Shown here one piece after another: positions 48,975 to 63,837 of a stretch of DNA of 64,000 bases. The translations under genes were made by a program, and so were the position numbers. The notes under the pieces are model-generated. The model ran no database searches, had not been told where the DNA came from, and saw only the letters and a program-made list of their open reading frames with translations. Source of the stretch: Pyxicephalus adspersus (taxonomy: Eukaryota > Chordata > Amphibia > Anura > Pyxicephalidae); NCBI RefSeq assembly GCF_032062135.1, contig NC_092862.1:44644714-44708713 (forward strand), written 5' to 3'. The stretch's first letter is position 1, and each line of letters starts with the position of its first letter.

Positions 48975-51228
48975 AAGGGGCATGCCACTATAATATTCAT
49001 ATGAATATTGTCAGGAATCCTCTTATATTTTAGTTTTAGGCTATTTTTTTAGCAATCTGTTTTAGCAGTGTTTATTGTTGTCAATGGGTCCCCAGGAACA
49101 ATTGCTCCTAATTCACCTTCATGGCCTCACCAACAAATTGCTGATGGTGAAAAATGTAATTGCTAGCTACAAATGTAATTTACCTCTATGGGCTTAGCTA
49201 CGAATCGCTCAGCTTAATTTTTTTAAAAGAAAGAGATTAAATTGCCAGCTACAAATCACTGTGAATCGCTGCTACAAAATCTTTAGACTTTTCTCTCTGT
49301 AGTGTTATAGTGGTAAAATATGTCTATCCTTATTTCCAGTTCTAACAAACTCCTTAGGCAATTATAAAATAACTGATTATAGCAATCAGATTCATGATAA
49401 TAGAATGAAAAAATAACAAGCTATTGGTACTTTACTGATTTCAAAGAAAAGGTTAGTCAACACCTTTGTACTGTAGGTGGAAACGATGAATGATTATTTC
49501 TATTTTGGTTGTTTGGTTCAAATACCACAAAAAAAGCATTGCCAGTAGGTTTACCCTATGTCTGTAAGAGGTACATTTTTAAAATGACAACAGGATACTT
49601 TATAGACACCTTTTAATGCTAATGCTATTTAATTAAAGGTTAACATTTTTCACTGTATTTATATGGGATAATTTCCCCATGTGATTTTTGTCTCATTGTG
49701 CATTGTTCTGGGAAATCCCTTTTCTCCAGTCTAACAAGAATGTACATGTATTGAGGGAAGTAAAGCCAGCTGCCTTTCTTCTAAACCAGGACACATATGG
49801 TGTTTTTTTTCCTTTCCCTCCTTTATAACCGTATATTATACAAAGTCATAATTTTTGGATCTCTTGATTTATCAGGTTTCTCCAAAAAATAAGATGCCCT
49901 GTGCATCCCAAGAGAGGAATGGGATGGGGGACATTTGCCCTTTAAGCCAGAACAAACAGGATATGTTAGACTACTGACTATTAATAGTAACCCCTCCATT
50001 TAGACTTGCATAAAAGCAGCACCCAATTTAGTAGTCGTTTCTGGGCCCTATTTAGCTACTTTGCTCCTATGCAGTCCTGCAATCTTTTAGCAACTATTTC
50101 TTCTGCTGCTATGAAAGGTAGAAGGCAAGTTCATGATAAAAGTGTTGTGATCATGTTTTAAAGAAAACTAAATGATAAGTCAGTCTAGTCCAATCCTTTG
50201 GAAAAGTCTATTTAGCACAACTTGTTGGGAAATATAATGCTGCTCATAAGAGAAAGACATTAAAACTCACACTATAATACAATTTACTGCATATGGGGCT
50301 GCATAACGCCAGTCAGGTACCTATGCTGCCCCCTGTCCATTGATGAAAGAGCATAAAATGAGAGCATCATAATTGGACCATGGACCAATGAAAGAAGGTT
50401 GTCTGTTCTTAAGAATTATGTTTTTTTTATTTTAGATAATGTGGATGCCAGCACTCCATGAGAAACCTAAAATATTCCCTCCTACAATGTTTAGTAGTTT
50501 AGTAGTCTGTACAGCTAAAATGTGAACATAAAATAGACCAGTGCTTCCTTCAACATTTCTGCATTAAGACTTCTAGTTGTAGTTTTTACTAAAATTACAT
50601 GACATAAAAGGCAAAGCCTAAGCAAAAGGTTATTATGATTAAAGTATGCCAAGGGCTGTAAGATCTCTACATACAGTCATGCCAATGACTACTGTTTTCT
50701 CCTCAACAGAGGTATCTAAAGAGTGCTGCCTTCATAAAGAGTAATCATGCATGTTCAGCTGATCTAAATATGCATTGAAAAGATGTTTAGAGATATAACA
50801 TCTTTCAACTATAGTCTGAGATAAGAATAGTGTGGTGACAAGACTTATGTTTAATATCAGTGGTAGAGTCCTTGCATATCAGAATTACAGTTATGTTGAA
50901 AAAAGTCTAGTTCACACGGAAAATAAATAAATAATATATCAGGAAAGCTGGATATTCTTTACAGAAACCTATTTGCACAGTTATGGACACAGGGAACTGT
51001 AACAGGTGTTACAAAACAGTGTTTGCAAACGAATGCAGAAGTCTAGCAGAGGGGTTCCCTTTCTGGCAAATGTTGCAACCCCTACCACCTGTCTAATAAA
51101 GGACCCATTTGGTTGAATGGTAACCAAGTGGTAAAAATGCTCAAAACAGCTTGCTAAAACTGCTAGTCTGAACATGCCCGTAAACATGATTTAGTTTGAT
51201 CCAAAATCCTTCCTGATTCCAGAAGCAA
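48975..51228. other. Intergenic stretch between two L1 elements
   Basis: AT-rich, with no gene recognised. Partial internal similarity around 49130-49275 (GCTAGCTACAAATGTAATTT and GCCAGCTACAAATCACTG) hints at a decayed repeat. Confidence 0.55.
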
Positions 51229-52403
51229 TTGGATATTCCCTGGATCAACAGTCTCTGGTGTCGTTCCTTTCAAAGTTTAAAACACAAGACGGAGTCTCAG
51301 AAACTTTCCTATTACTTTAGACCGCAGCAATCTCGTCAACAACAAGATGGCGACAGAACTCCTCTTCCGGCTACTTCACCTGCACAATCAGTGGGTGAAG
51401 CCTCTCCACAGTATGTGCGTAAGGCAAGATCGGTGGGCAGTGTAGATGGGTCCTCCCGTCATACTGCCTCACCGGAACCACCATCTCTGTTTTCGCAGGA
51501 TGAGGTACCTCATACCCCGGATCTCGAGGTAAGTGAGACAGGAGCTGCTGCCCTAACAACAGGCCCAATTGTGGAGATAGATTTGGAGCGTTTTCAAGAG
51601 GGAGATGCAGTGGTGTCCCCAGCGACCCTGAAAGAGATGCTACTGTCTTTGAGACATTCTATACAACAGGATTTAAACTCCATGTTGGGTAAATTTAATG
51701 CATCTATATCAAATTTTGGGAAAAGACTTCAACATGTAGAATCTAAAATGGGGGAATTTTCCCAGGCACATAATGATCTGATTAACGGTCATCAGGAAAA
51801 TGCATCTGAGATAAATTGGCTTAGGTCCAAAGTAGCTGACCTGGAGGACCGCTCCCGACGTAACAATATCAAGCTTAGGGGGATTCCAGAATCTGTGGTC
51901 CTAGGTGAATTAGGAACTTTTGCCAAACATATGTGTCATGCATTAGTTCCATCAGCTACAGATTTAGAACTCCAATCATCTTCAATCAATCTTCAAACAA
52001 TCGATCGGGCCCATAGAATTCCTAAGCCTGCGTTTCTTCCTGCTGAAACTCAACGAGATGTGCTGATACGTATGCACTTCTTCCATATTAAAAAAAAAGT
52101 TATGGCGGCAGCCAGGAAAACACCTTCTCTACTGGAACAATTTCGTAATATTCAACTGTTTACTGATCTATCTACTCAGATGATTCAAAATTGTCATCTA
52201 TAACTAAAATATTACGAGACAACCAGACCGCATATCGTTGGGGATATCAAACCAAACTTCTTATAGCTTATAATGGCATAACCCACGCAGTTTTCTCAGT
52301 GGAAATGGGTCGGCAGCTCCTTCAAGGATGGAATTTGGATAGGCCTGGCTCCGAACACCAGTCGCCTGTATCTCCAAGAAAAGTGTCCCATGAGTGGACC
52401 TAA
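51229..52403 (+). pseudogene. L1-type ORF1 (frameshifted)
   Basis: Frame 51229-52203 gives a Ser/Pro-rich start, a coiled coil near FNASISNFGKRLQHVESKMG, and LEDRSRRNNIKLRGIPES, the RRM start. The frame then shifts near 52195 and continues as SITKILRDNQTAYRWGYQTK to 52403. The first residues before about SQKLSYYFRPQQ are probably flanking sequence read through. Confidence 0.88.
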
Positions 52404-52687
52404 GTTGAGATGGAGGGATCACTTTTTACAGTTTAGCCCTCACTAACACACAGACTGTGTTTTATATTTAGCCCGTATGGCTTTATGTTGCCCGATACAC
52501 CTGGTTATTAACCAGGGGGACATTCCTTTTTTTCTTAAATTTTTTCTTTAATTTTTTTTCTTTGTATTTTTGTTATACCAGCCAACCAGTTTTCTTTTGT
52601 TGGAACATATCCTGATGTCTCAAATCTCAGTTTCTCTAATGGAAGAGTCTACACAGCTATAGTTTCTCAAACTCGAAAGGTAGTGAG

Positions 52688-55600
52688 ATGACGCGCTTTA
52701 TTTCTTTGAATGTTCGTGGTCTTAACAGCCCATTCAAAAGAAATCTACTATCTAAGGAATTGCAAAGCTTGAAAGCAGATATTATTTTTCTCCAGGAAAC
52801 CCATCTACATAGTCTTCAATTGCCCAACTGGAAGTTGAAGTATTTCTCACATACTTATATGGCGAATATACCTAAAAAGAAATGTGGAGACTCTGTTCCC
52901 TACCAATATCTTGATCATATTGCTGGAGAAGATGGCAGGTTTCCTATTTTGATTTGTAAAATCAGTGCAGAAATTTTTGCTTTGGTGAATATATACGCTC
53001 CCAATTATAATCAACATTCTTTTCTGAGGAAGCTCTTTAAACTGGTAAATAAAGTTATACAAAGAGTACTGCTTGTAGGAAGCGACTTCAACGCGACTCC
53101 CTATTCCGCTTTGGACTCCAACACTAAAACCAAACGAAGATCTCAAGATTTGCGTAATCTTTTAATAGAATACAAACTGTTTGATATTTGGCGGTGTCAA
53201 CATGGCGATGATCGTGATTATACTTATTATTAGCACGTCCATCATTCACACTCTCGAATTGACTTTTTTTGAGGCACTTAAGATCTCTCACGAACATTTC
53301 TCAGTCTTCCATTGGATCTATAACATGGTCAGATCATGGGCCAGTGATGGTTCTATGGGGAGATCAACCTTCTGGACCTGACAGATTGTGGCGGTTGAGC
53401 ACTTTTATTTTAACTCATACGACATATCGGGACGGTTTTGTGAAAGCTCAGGATTTATATTTTTCTGTAAATTACACTGATGATGTTATTACCTTTACTT
53501 TGTGGAATGCACATAGGGCATATATGAGAGGTCTGTTTATTAAAGCTTGAAAAAAAGCCCATGAAAAAAAGAATAGAATGAGACAGATTATTCACTTGCT
53601 ACAATCTATTAATGATATGGCGACTCTTAATAAACAGTCTCCTTCTCGAAATTAACAGCTGCGCTCTCTGGAAATAGGATGCAACTTAAATCTCTCTTGC
53701 TTTTTAAATATGGTGCATAAATTAGGAAATTGAAAGCCACTCAATATTCTTTAGGTAATAAACCGGGGGAATATTTGGCCAAGAAAATTAAAATTAGAAG
53801 AACCAAATCTAATATTTTTTCTATCTTCTATCTAGACCCTGTCACTAATAAATATTCTTATAGCCCTCAGGGAATAGCGGAAGCTTTTTGTAATTACTAT
53901 AAGAGTCTTTATAATCTAAAGGATGATAGTTCCAGCCGACTGATGTATCTATTATCTAAGTTTTTGGATTCCATCTCTTTAAATTCGGTCACAGCAGCAC
54001 AATTGCAATACCTCTCTGCGTCCTTTACGACAGCTGAAATAGATAAGACTATCAGTTCTTTACCAAATCATAAAACTCCGGGAAATGATGGATTTCCTAA
54101 TGAGTATTACAAAGTCTTTAAGGTGCAACTCTCACCATATTTAGTTCAAGTATTTCATAAGGCAGCTGAGTGTGGAATGTTTCCAAAGGAAATGCTTCAA
54201 GCAGTGATTGTTACAATCCCCAAGGAAGGGAAGGACCATACAGTTCCCAACCAATACAGGCCAATTTCGCTTCTTAATTCTGATGTTAAGATATATATAA
54301 AATTTTGGCACTCAGGTTAGCTTTGATTATTCCAGATATAGTTCACCCTGATCAGGTAGGCTTCGTAAAGAACAGACAAGCTCCTGATGGTAGTAGAAGA
54401 CTGATTAATATCTTGCGATTTGCGGAGCTGCACAAATGTCCTTCTCTGCTGTTCTCTTTAGATGCTGAGAAGGCATTTGACAGGGTGCATTGGGGCTATT
54501 GATCTTCGGTGTTGGACAAATTTGGCTTATCAGGTTGGATCAAATTGGCTATTTTATCTCTATACTCTACTCCCAGTGCTAGGGTGTTTACATCTGGTGC
54601 CCTCTCCTCTAGTTTTGACATTACAAATGGTACGCAACAAGCTTGTTCGCTATCACCTAATATTTTCACTTTATTAGTTGAACCTTTGGTAGAAAAGATA
54701 CGGCTGGAGGCGATGATCCGTGGTATATTGGTAGCAGGCAGTGAGCATAAAATCAGTTTATTTGCGGATGATATCATGCTAATATTGACACAACCTTCGA
54801 TATCCCTGACTATGGTCTTGGATATTATTGATCAATATAGTAAAGCTTCTTACTATAAACTTAATATGTCCAAGTCACATATTCTACCATTAAATATACC
54901 TAAAGGTATTGTGGACCAATTGCGTATTAAGTTCCCTTTTTTATGGGAGATGACATCTATCTCATTTTTGGGTATAATCTTGCCAGCTCATACCACATCC
55001 CTGTATGAATGTAACTATAGGAAGCTTTTGCTATCTATGCAGGCTGAGTTGCTATCTCTCCAAAAACAAGAATTTTCTATAGTTGGTAGAATCGCAGCAT
55101 TTAAGATATTCCTCTTACCAAAATTTTTGTATATATTTCGGACAGTCTGTATTCCAGTGTCTGCTAGATTTTTTGCTCAAGCGCAAAAATATCTTTCTGC
55201 ATATGTTTGGTTCAACAAAAAACCACGCTGTAATTATTCGAGTATGATTAAGGAGAGGAGATTTGGAGGCATGGGACTTCCCAGTATTCAGTATTACTAT
55301 ACTGCCTCCCTTATGGCTCAAATTAAACACTGGTGGATTAAGGATATTAGCAAAATATGGGTAGAGATGGAATTGTCATTTCTCAACTATTCTTGTTTTC
55401 AATGGCTGTTACTAGCAAAAAAAATGTGGTTTCGCGTGCCTCCTAATGATTACCCTACTATTCAAGCTACTCTTCAAATTTGGGGTAAATATTTGATCTA
55501 TGACTCAAGTATGCAGTCAACTATGCTACTTACCCCAGATTTGAGGATTTTGGAGGTGTCATGTTACACATGCATGGTTTGCCTTTCATTATGTGTGTCC

Positions 55601-56628
55601 CTTCTCTCTTCCCCTAGCTTCTGCTTAGTCTCTTGTCTCCTCCCCTCTTCTTCATTCTTTCATCCACTCTCATCTCAGTTGCATGCTACTGTTAGCTACC
55701 ACAGCATGATTTTTTGACCTATCCATCTGTTCATCGGTGTATGATCTGCACAGTTTGGAATAAACTTCTTCAAGATCTACAAGGTGTCCTTTGGATTGAG
55801 TCACTGTCAGCAATTCACCTAAGACTGCAGTTATAGCCATCTCATCACAACTGTAAGTTATCGAGATCACATTGTAGTGCTTAGACTGGAGAGGCAGAAC
55901 AGGAGGTATTTATTCCTCATTTAAGTCTCTCTTCTTGGTATAACTTTGAAGTTACTAAACTTAAAGATTTATATTTTTTTTAAAAATGTAAAACTTTTTA
56001 GTCTCTGCAAAAGATCTATAATTTGACATCTACGGAATTTTTCACTTATATGAGAATTTGGCACTGTTTGTTGACCCTGGATTTATCGGATATACTCCCT
56101 ATGGATAATTCTATTTTCTTTTATTTCAATAATTTGGCTTTAGGGAATAAAGGAATTTCTAAATTTTATCGGCTACTTAGCTCCAACCTGGGATTTCAGA
56201 AGTCTTCAGCGATGCAAAAGTGGGAAAAAGCACTTAATCTTACTATCCCGGATAGCTCTTGGCAAGCCGCATTAAATACAACCTATCAAGTTACTAAATG
56301 TGCAGACCACTGGGATATGTACCAGAAAGTGGTGAATCATTGGTATCTGACTCCGGTCAGGCTGGCAAATTTCTCAAACTCTGGCACAAATTTTTGTTGG
56401 AGAGAATGTGGTGGTCTTGGTTCATTACACCATTTTTTATGGTATTGTATTTCAGTCCGATCCTTCTGGAACCAAGTTTTTACTTTGGTCTCTGAGATTT
56501 CAGGTACCCATATTCAACCTAGTCCTGAGTTAGCGATTTTACACTTAGGTTTGGATGTAATTCCTATGCCAGCTAGATCAGTTGTTATTCATGTTCTACA
56601 TGAATGCCAAATTGCCTATATTATGTAA
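52688..56628 (+). pseudogene. L1-type ORF2 (endonuclease + reverse transcriptase), multiply broken
   Basis: Pieces in order: 52688-53233, APE endonuclease start (MTRFISLNVRGLNSPFKR, LQETH, NIYAPNY, GSDFNATP) to a stop after DYTYY; 53269-53550, SDHGPVM; 53730-54320, linker and RT start with NHKTPGNDGFPNEYYK and IPKEGKD; 54305-54502, VGFVKNRQAPDGSRR and LDAEKAFDRVHWGY; 54509-55556, GTQQACSLSPNIFTLLVEPL and LFADDIMLIL (active site FADD); then after the LTR, 56023-56628 with CWRECGGLGSLHHFLWYC. Several frame shifts and stops; not functional. Confidence 0.9.
55557..55901. mobile_element. Solo LTR (345 bp) nested in the L1 ORF2
   Basis: Begins TGTCATGTTACA and ends GGCAGAACA (TG...CA) between a perfect 5-bp duplication GGAGG (55552-55556 and 55902-55906). 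It contains GGAATAAACTTC, a polyadenylation-type signal for a plus-strand reading. L1 ORF2 resumes directly after it. No internal retroviral or retrotransposon genes are present, so it arose by LTR-LTR recombination. LTR family not determined. Confidence 0.88.
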
Positions 56629-57231
56629 GTGGAAATGTCTGCATGTACCCACGATGACCAAGGATGTAAAAGATATTAATGATCACGTTGTTTTTATGAT
56701 CATGTTTTTATGATTAATGATCAATGTTTTTATGAACGAATATTCGCTTTGTCTCAAAATCGGTTTAAACAATTTCTTAAAAATTGGGCAGTATGGTCTA
56801 CTCACAAGAAGTGTGTTGTGAATATTTTTCTTTAAATTTCAAAACTGTTTTAGAGTTATGGATGAATATGGCAAGAGGTATTGCTGTATTAAAGATATTC
56901 CTTTTTCTTTTTTTTACTCAGACATCGGATATGTATTTTATTAAGGTTTAATAATGGCTGGTATATGTTTGTGTTCGTGTTTGTTTTTGTTTTTGTATTT
57001 TGTACTTTCTTTCTTCTTAACTTTCTTCCTATTTTCTATTTTTCCTATTCTGCTCTTCTTCTCCTTCTGACTGTCTTGTTCTATATAATCACCTTATTGG
57101 TGTCTTTTTTTCTTTTCTTAAGTCAAAGATGGATATGTGCAATTTTCTTAAGTTTATGCTTTTTTATTTGCTACTACAATTTTGTATTTTTATATCCTTT
57201 AATAAAGAAAAATTCTTGAAAAAAAAAAAAG

Positions 57232-60200
57232 AACAAGGTGTTAGAAAAAAACATTTTTAGATTTGAAGCAATATTTCATCAACAATAAAAAAAAAAAAGT
57301 TTAAAACACAGTTATATACTTTGCATTAGTAAGTGCGTAAATAATTTTGAAGGTATATTTCCCCAAGACTATATGAAGCATGCATGTTCTTAGCCTCCAA
57401 GTGCATACCTCTACATTAAAGTGTAAGAGTCCTGGGGTACACCACTACCAACCTTACATCATTCTGCATATGAATCAATAATCACCACACTTTATTACAA
57501 CAAATAGCCACAGTAGTGTTCCAATACTATGCTAATTTTGCTGCTGACCTACAAGGTAACAAGCAGTTTATGGCTATATTAAACTTGTGGGTAAAATGAT
57601 TTAATGTCATAAAACAAGTTAACCGGATGTTTCAGTAAAGGGTATCTGAGTAAAGTCTAAAACTATAGTAGTTTACTTAAAGATACATTAGCCACTAGCA
57701 CAAAACCACCAAATTTGGGCTAGGGTGCTGTTGGGACCAGAGCCAGAAATGCAAATAGAAGGATTTTGAAAGAAAAGAATCAGATACAGGCTGGACTTTG
57801 TCTTACATATGCACATTAATAATGACTAATTCATGAAATATATTTGCTTTGCCTGCACAACTGGTTTGGTAATAACACAACCATTTGATACACACAAATG
57901 TATGTTATACTAATTTATTCTTTAGAGTTAACAGGACACCAAACCCCCTCATGTACGTTTATTTTCAATCAGCAATCCTATTGTTTCCCTCTTTTGCTTG
58001 AATAGTTATGTAAGCTCAGGTATGTTAAAATTCACATCTTCTACCAAAAACAAACAATGCACTCACAACAGTTTGGAGAAAGTACATTATTCATATTGTC
58101 AGTTAAGCCCCCGTCTCCTCCCTGATTAACAAGCTTTGCACTTTAATGTATTACACCAGACACATCAGAAAAAATACTGCCACGAGGCTGATGACAACAG
58201 TTGCCAGCGCACCCTGTACTGAGAGCAAGTGAAGACTTGATGTAATTTTTGTCTTCCTGGTTTGTTTTAGTAGCATCAGTGGCAAGCCTCTACGAGCAGA
58301 ATGCATTCCACAAGGGATCACTCCCACTGGAGGAAAAAAAACTGTGTAAGCCAGGGATGGGCAAATGTTGGCAATTCAGTCATTGCTAGTCTCCGTCACC
58401 TATGATGTTGACCACAACTTGTCAGCAGGTCCAATATCATAAGAACAAGAAATTAATTATGCTCCGTATTATATATCTGCATTATATATGTTCTCTATAT
58501 GTAATTTTTACATCATGGAAAAACCAAATATGAATACTATGTTGAAATGATGGATACAAGGGGACTGATATTTGCACTGTACACTCACTATTCATTATTA
58601 TTATATTATATCTATATAAAGCAGACATATTAGGCATCACTTTTCAAAGTCCATAGTCACGTCACTAGCCATCATTCCTAACATAATTATTCATCATCAA
58701 CACAGTAAAAAGCCAGTTTTTGGATGAAGCCGATTAGCTTAACTGCATGTTTTTGAGTTGTGGAAGGAAGACTCCATTACACTCATACATTTGTTTTCGT
58801 CTAAAAAGTAAACTAGTCATAATGATGGGAACACCTGATCACATTGGCCTTGTGAAGTATATGAGCTTTAAATGTATTAAATTTAGATTAAAACAAATAC
58901 AATAGTTTTCAATAAACATTTTATTCTCTCCATTGGAAACTTTGTAGCCCAACAACGACTTACGGCAAGTCTTTCAGTCTCACACTGCTATACCATTTTA
59001 TAATTTCTTTGTATTAACTGTTATTGCAGCATATATCACCTGCCAACACCTTTCAATAGTGAACACCCTTCATCAGGGTGTACCTAACTAATGTGACATC
59101 ACCTGATAAGATCTACCTTCACACAGCAACCAACAACCTAGTGTGGATCAGCTCCATTAACAACCAGCACAATCATCATGGGGTGCCATTTATATTAATG
59201 GATTCAGTGGTGTGTGTCCAGAAGACTTTCTACTTTGCTGAACTATAGGTAGATAAAAAGGCTCACTGCATAGGAACCAAAGAGGTTTTTGCTAAGGGGT
59301 GGTATTTGAATAGGTTATTTCATGAGCATATGGGATGACATATATGACTTTACAGCAATATTAAAGCTGTCAAAAACATGTAATATCTGAAGAAGTAATG
59401 TAGATTCATCAGATGCAGATGCAATATCATTAACTTTCTCCAGCCAGGTTTGCTTTAAGACACACCAATCAGAAAGACTTCCTTAATCATGTAGGCAAAA
59501 GGAGCAGCTAATGTGGACTGACTGGGACAGGTGGCCCACTAGACTCCTGACCAATTCTAGTGCCAAGGGTCTTTTAATTCAAGAGGTCAGAAACAGCATC
59601 ATTTTTTAATGTTGCTCAAGTTTTTAGGTTGGTGTAACATTCCCCCTTCCTCTTCTGATCGTCAGACCATAAATCAATATATGTGAATAATTTTGGAAAA
59701 CAATTTCTATTTTGGCTTTATATTTATTATAAGCTTGTTTTTTATGATAGAGATGAGGACCTCCTTCCATTATTTGTCATAAAGTTGTATTCACAAACCA
59801 CACTTAATTCAAAACGTGTGGGTTACCAATGTGGTCAAAGAAGCCAGAGGCACAAAAAAGACTTGGATAAAACTGTTTTTTTTTATTATTCAATCAAATC
59901 TCTTTTATAGACTAAAAATGATATAATAATATTAATAAAAAATAATATTCCTTTGTGAATAACAGTTTCACTGACATATGAAAAGTATAAATATATACTG
60001 TACATTTTAGTGGTATATTATAACTGCTTCATCACACCTGAGTGTATTTTTTTTAACATAGTTGTCTCTTATCATCTTTGAATACAAAGACATCATTTTT
60101 AGGATAAGGGTAGGTGTCCACATGCCTCAGGTAGGTCCAAAAAGTCCCACTAATTTCCATTAAGTGGTTTACATGGCAGTTCAGAGGCTGTTTTTTACTT

Positions 60201-63200
60201 GCTTTGCATTGCACTGCATTTATTTAGAGGTGTGCATTAACTACAGGCAAAGCAAGGCAGCCACTTCTTTTAATTGAATGTTCTATTTGCCATTTAAACA
60301 CAATTACCTTAATATTTTGTGATCACTATGATAAAATATGTGTAATCAATAAAAAATGTGCTCCTGCCTTTACATATTGTTTTTTCTGCAATCTTAAATG
60401 CGGCTCAGAGGCTAGAATGAACGATCTTGAAAATGTATTCAAGTAGTCCCCCTAGGAGCAAAAACTTGATTGAAAAACTCTAAGTTCTATCTAACATATG
60501 AATATTACAACATGTTAATAACTTTATAGGCATCATTTGCACATTCCTAGTTACTCCCATTTTACACAAACGTAGACCAGAAGCAGAAAAAAAGGCCCAG
60601 GAGACATTTTTAAAATGTGCAACCAGATAAAGTAATAAAACTGATAAACTAATAGTGACTTTACCCTGCCTTTCCCTATATTCATATTTTAGGCACACAT
60701 TTACCTATAGGAAAATAAATATTTGCTGTATGCTTTCATAGTGCTCCATCTAGTGGAAAATTAGCAGACTGCGGAGAGGACTAAATTCAAAAAGTGTAAA
60801 ACTGCTAGCTTGCACATTATAGAAGATTTACCTATCCAGTGCAGTGATAGCCACCATCTGTCTTTTCACTGATGGTGACATCTCCACCTAGTCTTCCAGG
60901 TTCAACATCTTCCACCTTTCAATGTCTTCCACCTTCAATGACCAGGCGGGGGGGGGGGGGGACATAATTTCTGCATGTGTGCACAACGTTTAATTAATTC
61001 TAAGTGGCAGTTAACTAATTCCCAATGGAGGCAAAATAGAAAAGCCATATGTGAAAAGCTAGATACAGGGGTGACATGACTCCTACATATGTGCATGGCA
61101 ATTATTCCATTCTGGTACCATAGGCATGTGGAGAACATACACCTTGCTCCCCATGTGTGGTTCTGTATACATTCAATAAAAACATTGGTGGCAGGTAGGA
61201 AGAAGATAGTAGGTGGCAGGTAGAATTTTAATATATTCAGTCCTTTTATTACCATCAGTTCTTTTTTTCTGGCTCTATTTCACCATTTCACCTGGTAATG
61301 CTGTAAATAACACATTTCATGTGCCTTTGTGTCTACATTCACGTCTCCATAATATCATTGGAAGAAGCCATGGTTGTCACACATATTGGAATTATGGGAC
61401 TAGTAGTTTACAGAACAGATTCATCATTGTCTAATCATTGTTTATGCTGCAAAATGTCAAGGACACTGAATTTACAGTAAAATCAACCGGGTTGTTTCTG
61501 TAATTGCTAAAAGCAGCTATCATATCTAAGAATAGTAAGGAAGAAATATATATAGTTATAAACTTTAAGACTTTGTTTCCATTGTAAAGTAATAGTAAGC
61601 TCTAAAAAGGAACACCTTTTATTTACTCAATTTTACTTTTTGAAATGTAAATTTGAATGCATTTTGTTATTTATGTCAGGAAATCTGAGCTGTCCAGTGT
61701 CCTGTACACCTGGTAGTGAGGGAAGGTTCTGTAGTTTAAAAATTTTATTGCAGTTTTAGCTTAATAGAGGCACCGAGTTGTCAGTGACTGGAAATAAGTA
61801 TGTACATAGAAAAATGTCCATGTATTGCATAAATGTACTGCAAATGTTTTGTTACATGCACTTTAAAAGTTGGAAACAGGGCTGCAAGATTAAAAAAAAC
61901 TTTTTTGTACATTCATACTATTGTCAAGTTACTTAAGTATTGTCAGCATAGGACATGAAAGCTTCAGGGAAGAAATGGCCCCAGTTTTGTGTTGTTAATC
62001 CTTTTAGTGTAGGGAGAATTTCTTCTTACCCTACCCCTCGCTCCCCCAACTACTAGTCCTGGTTCTGTATTGTCGGGCATTATGCCATTACCTGTGACCA
62101 CTACACGGTGCGCCTGTGGCTGAACCATTCACCTAGAAGAGAAGTCATAAAGTGGGTAGAAGTACCTTATACATAAATGAGCATTTAAGTTACGAAGTGC
62201 AGCAGCTGCCTCACTGCATGATTATTTTTCCATTAGTTATGATGTAGGTAATGTATATAGTTTTTGAAAATGTTGTTGTTTTTTAAAATACAAAATATAA
62301 ATTCTGTCCATGTTACCACAACATAAAGCCCTTATGCATGCAGTCATACAAGATCATTTTAATGGTACATATTATTTTATCTAAATAATTGCAGAAGTTA
62401 CTACTACCATTGAAGTCTGATTTATAATATCTGGTACAAAGGAAAACTGAACAAGAAGAAACCTGGCTGACAAAAAAGAAAAAATAAGCCTTAAGTATGT
62501 AAAACATACTAACGTGAATATGTCCTTTATAGTGCATTTTCATAATTAGGTATTATAGGGTTTGTGTAGTTCCATGTCTCTAACAGTCAGGCACATGCAC
62601 AAAACATAAAATGTGTTAGATGCCACTTCAATGAGCAGTTACACAAATATGTACTTCCATGATATATTCTCTTTCTTCTGCTAAATTTCTTTCTCTGTTG
62701 CTGAGACTAAACATGATGTGGGGGGACAAGTCACAACACTTTTTAGAGAGTCTAAAATAGTTTTGTCTCACAATTTCAGACTATTATCTATATTATCCAG
62801 TTCAAGAATCCAATACAATAAAAAATCTAATACAATCCAAAACCAATATCCAAATTTTTTTAATAGAAGTAATTATTTTCCAATTATTTCCATACTGTAA
62901 TATTTCTTTAATTCTGTTGGTACTGATCTTTGATTTATGTACTTTCACTCTCTGTAAATCAGAACAAAAAGCATTTGGCTTTCTGTGTATGCACAATAAG
63001 CGTAACCTCAGCAAAAACATTGTTATTTTATCGCAGAGAAAGACAAAGCCAACCTTAAAAATAAGCACAAGAAATTATTGATATATGTACAGTGGTTAAG
63101 GGTACACACAATATCCCAGGGACAACAATAAGATTTTATATTTTCCCAGGTTTTATCATAAGCAGCCATCAAAGGCTAGTTGCAGGTTTCCCCAGAAAGG

Positions 63201-63837
63201 TCTCTGAGTTTCCTCTGTTTGTACAAAACTTCCTACAAGTGTTTTCATGGGGTTATACTGCAGAACTATAAGCACAAAGACTTCTGGCAGCTACCTGGGA
63301 GAAGGCAGTATATGTATGTATACTTCACAGTACCTTCTTTAACACACACATTTCATGCATGCAGTATACCTATGCATCTTTATCTATACATGCAAAGAAA
63401 TACCATTCTGTGAGTCTGATCAGAAAAGAACATTGTTTCATGGTTATATCATGTAAAATAGAATATTTTGTTACACAACATAGACAAAGATAATCATCTG
63501 TGCTTGATTATCAAAACAGTTATGTCCCATAAACCACATCATAAGAAACCTATATATGCAAGTATAATACACACATCCACATGATATGTGCTTTAAATAT
63601 TTTGTACATAGGCCATATGATAAGTATTTACTATATAGTAGTATATTCAGCAATAAAAATAGTTGCTGCACATCCATATATGTGTTCCTTTAATATAGTG
63701 TTATGTAATTTTTTTTAATAAAATATGCGTGGATGTACAGATTACATTTCAACATTACATATTATAGCCATATGTTGTGCATTATATTGTGTTGACAGTT
63801 CTGCTCAAATGGTGCAAATAGTATATTTACACTGCAT
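57232..63837. other. Intergenic stretch without a recognised gene
   Basis: Contains the 58585 repeat copy and a G run at 60948-60960. Open frames are short and have no recognisable motifs. Confidence 0.55.
58585..58780. repeat. Third copy of the 23337-type repeat
   Basis: Contains AAAGTCCATAGTCACGTCAC and GAAGCCGATTAGCTTAACTG, then CATGTTTTTGAGTTGTGGAAG-like sequence. More diverged than the other two; again begins with ATT repeats. Confidence 0.6.

Larger units (their letters stand above)
51270..57231 (+). mobile_element. Decayed L1-type retrotransposon, nearly full length
   Basis: Plus-strand ORF1 (about 51270-52400, one frame break near 52195) is followed by a pyrimidine-rich spacer and ORF2 remnants from 52688 to 56630, a T-rich 3' region, AATAAAG and an A tail at 57220-57231. 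A solo LTR at 55557-55901 splits ORF2. No target duplication was found, so the 5' border is uncertain and may be truncated. It differs in sequence from the 45409 element. Confidence 0.93.

Noticed and set aside
56965..57219. 84-codon hydrophobic frame
   Set aside because: It is the T-rich 3' untranslated part of the decayed L1.
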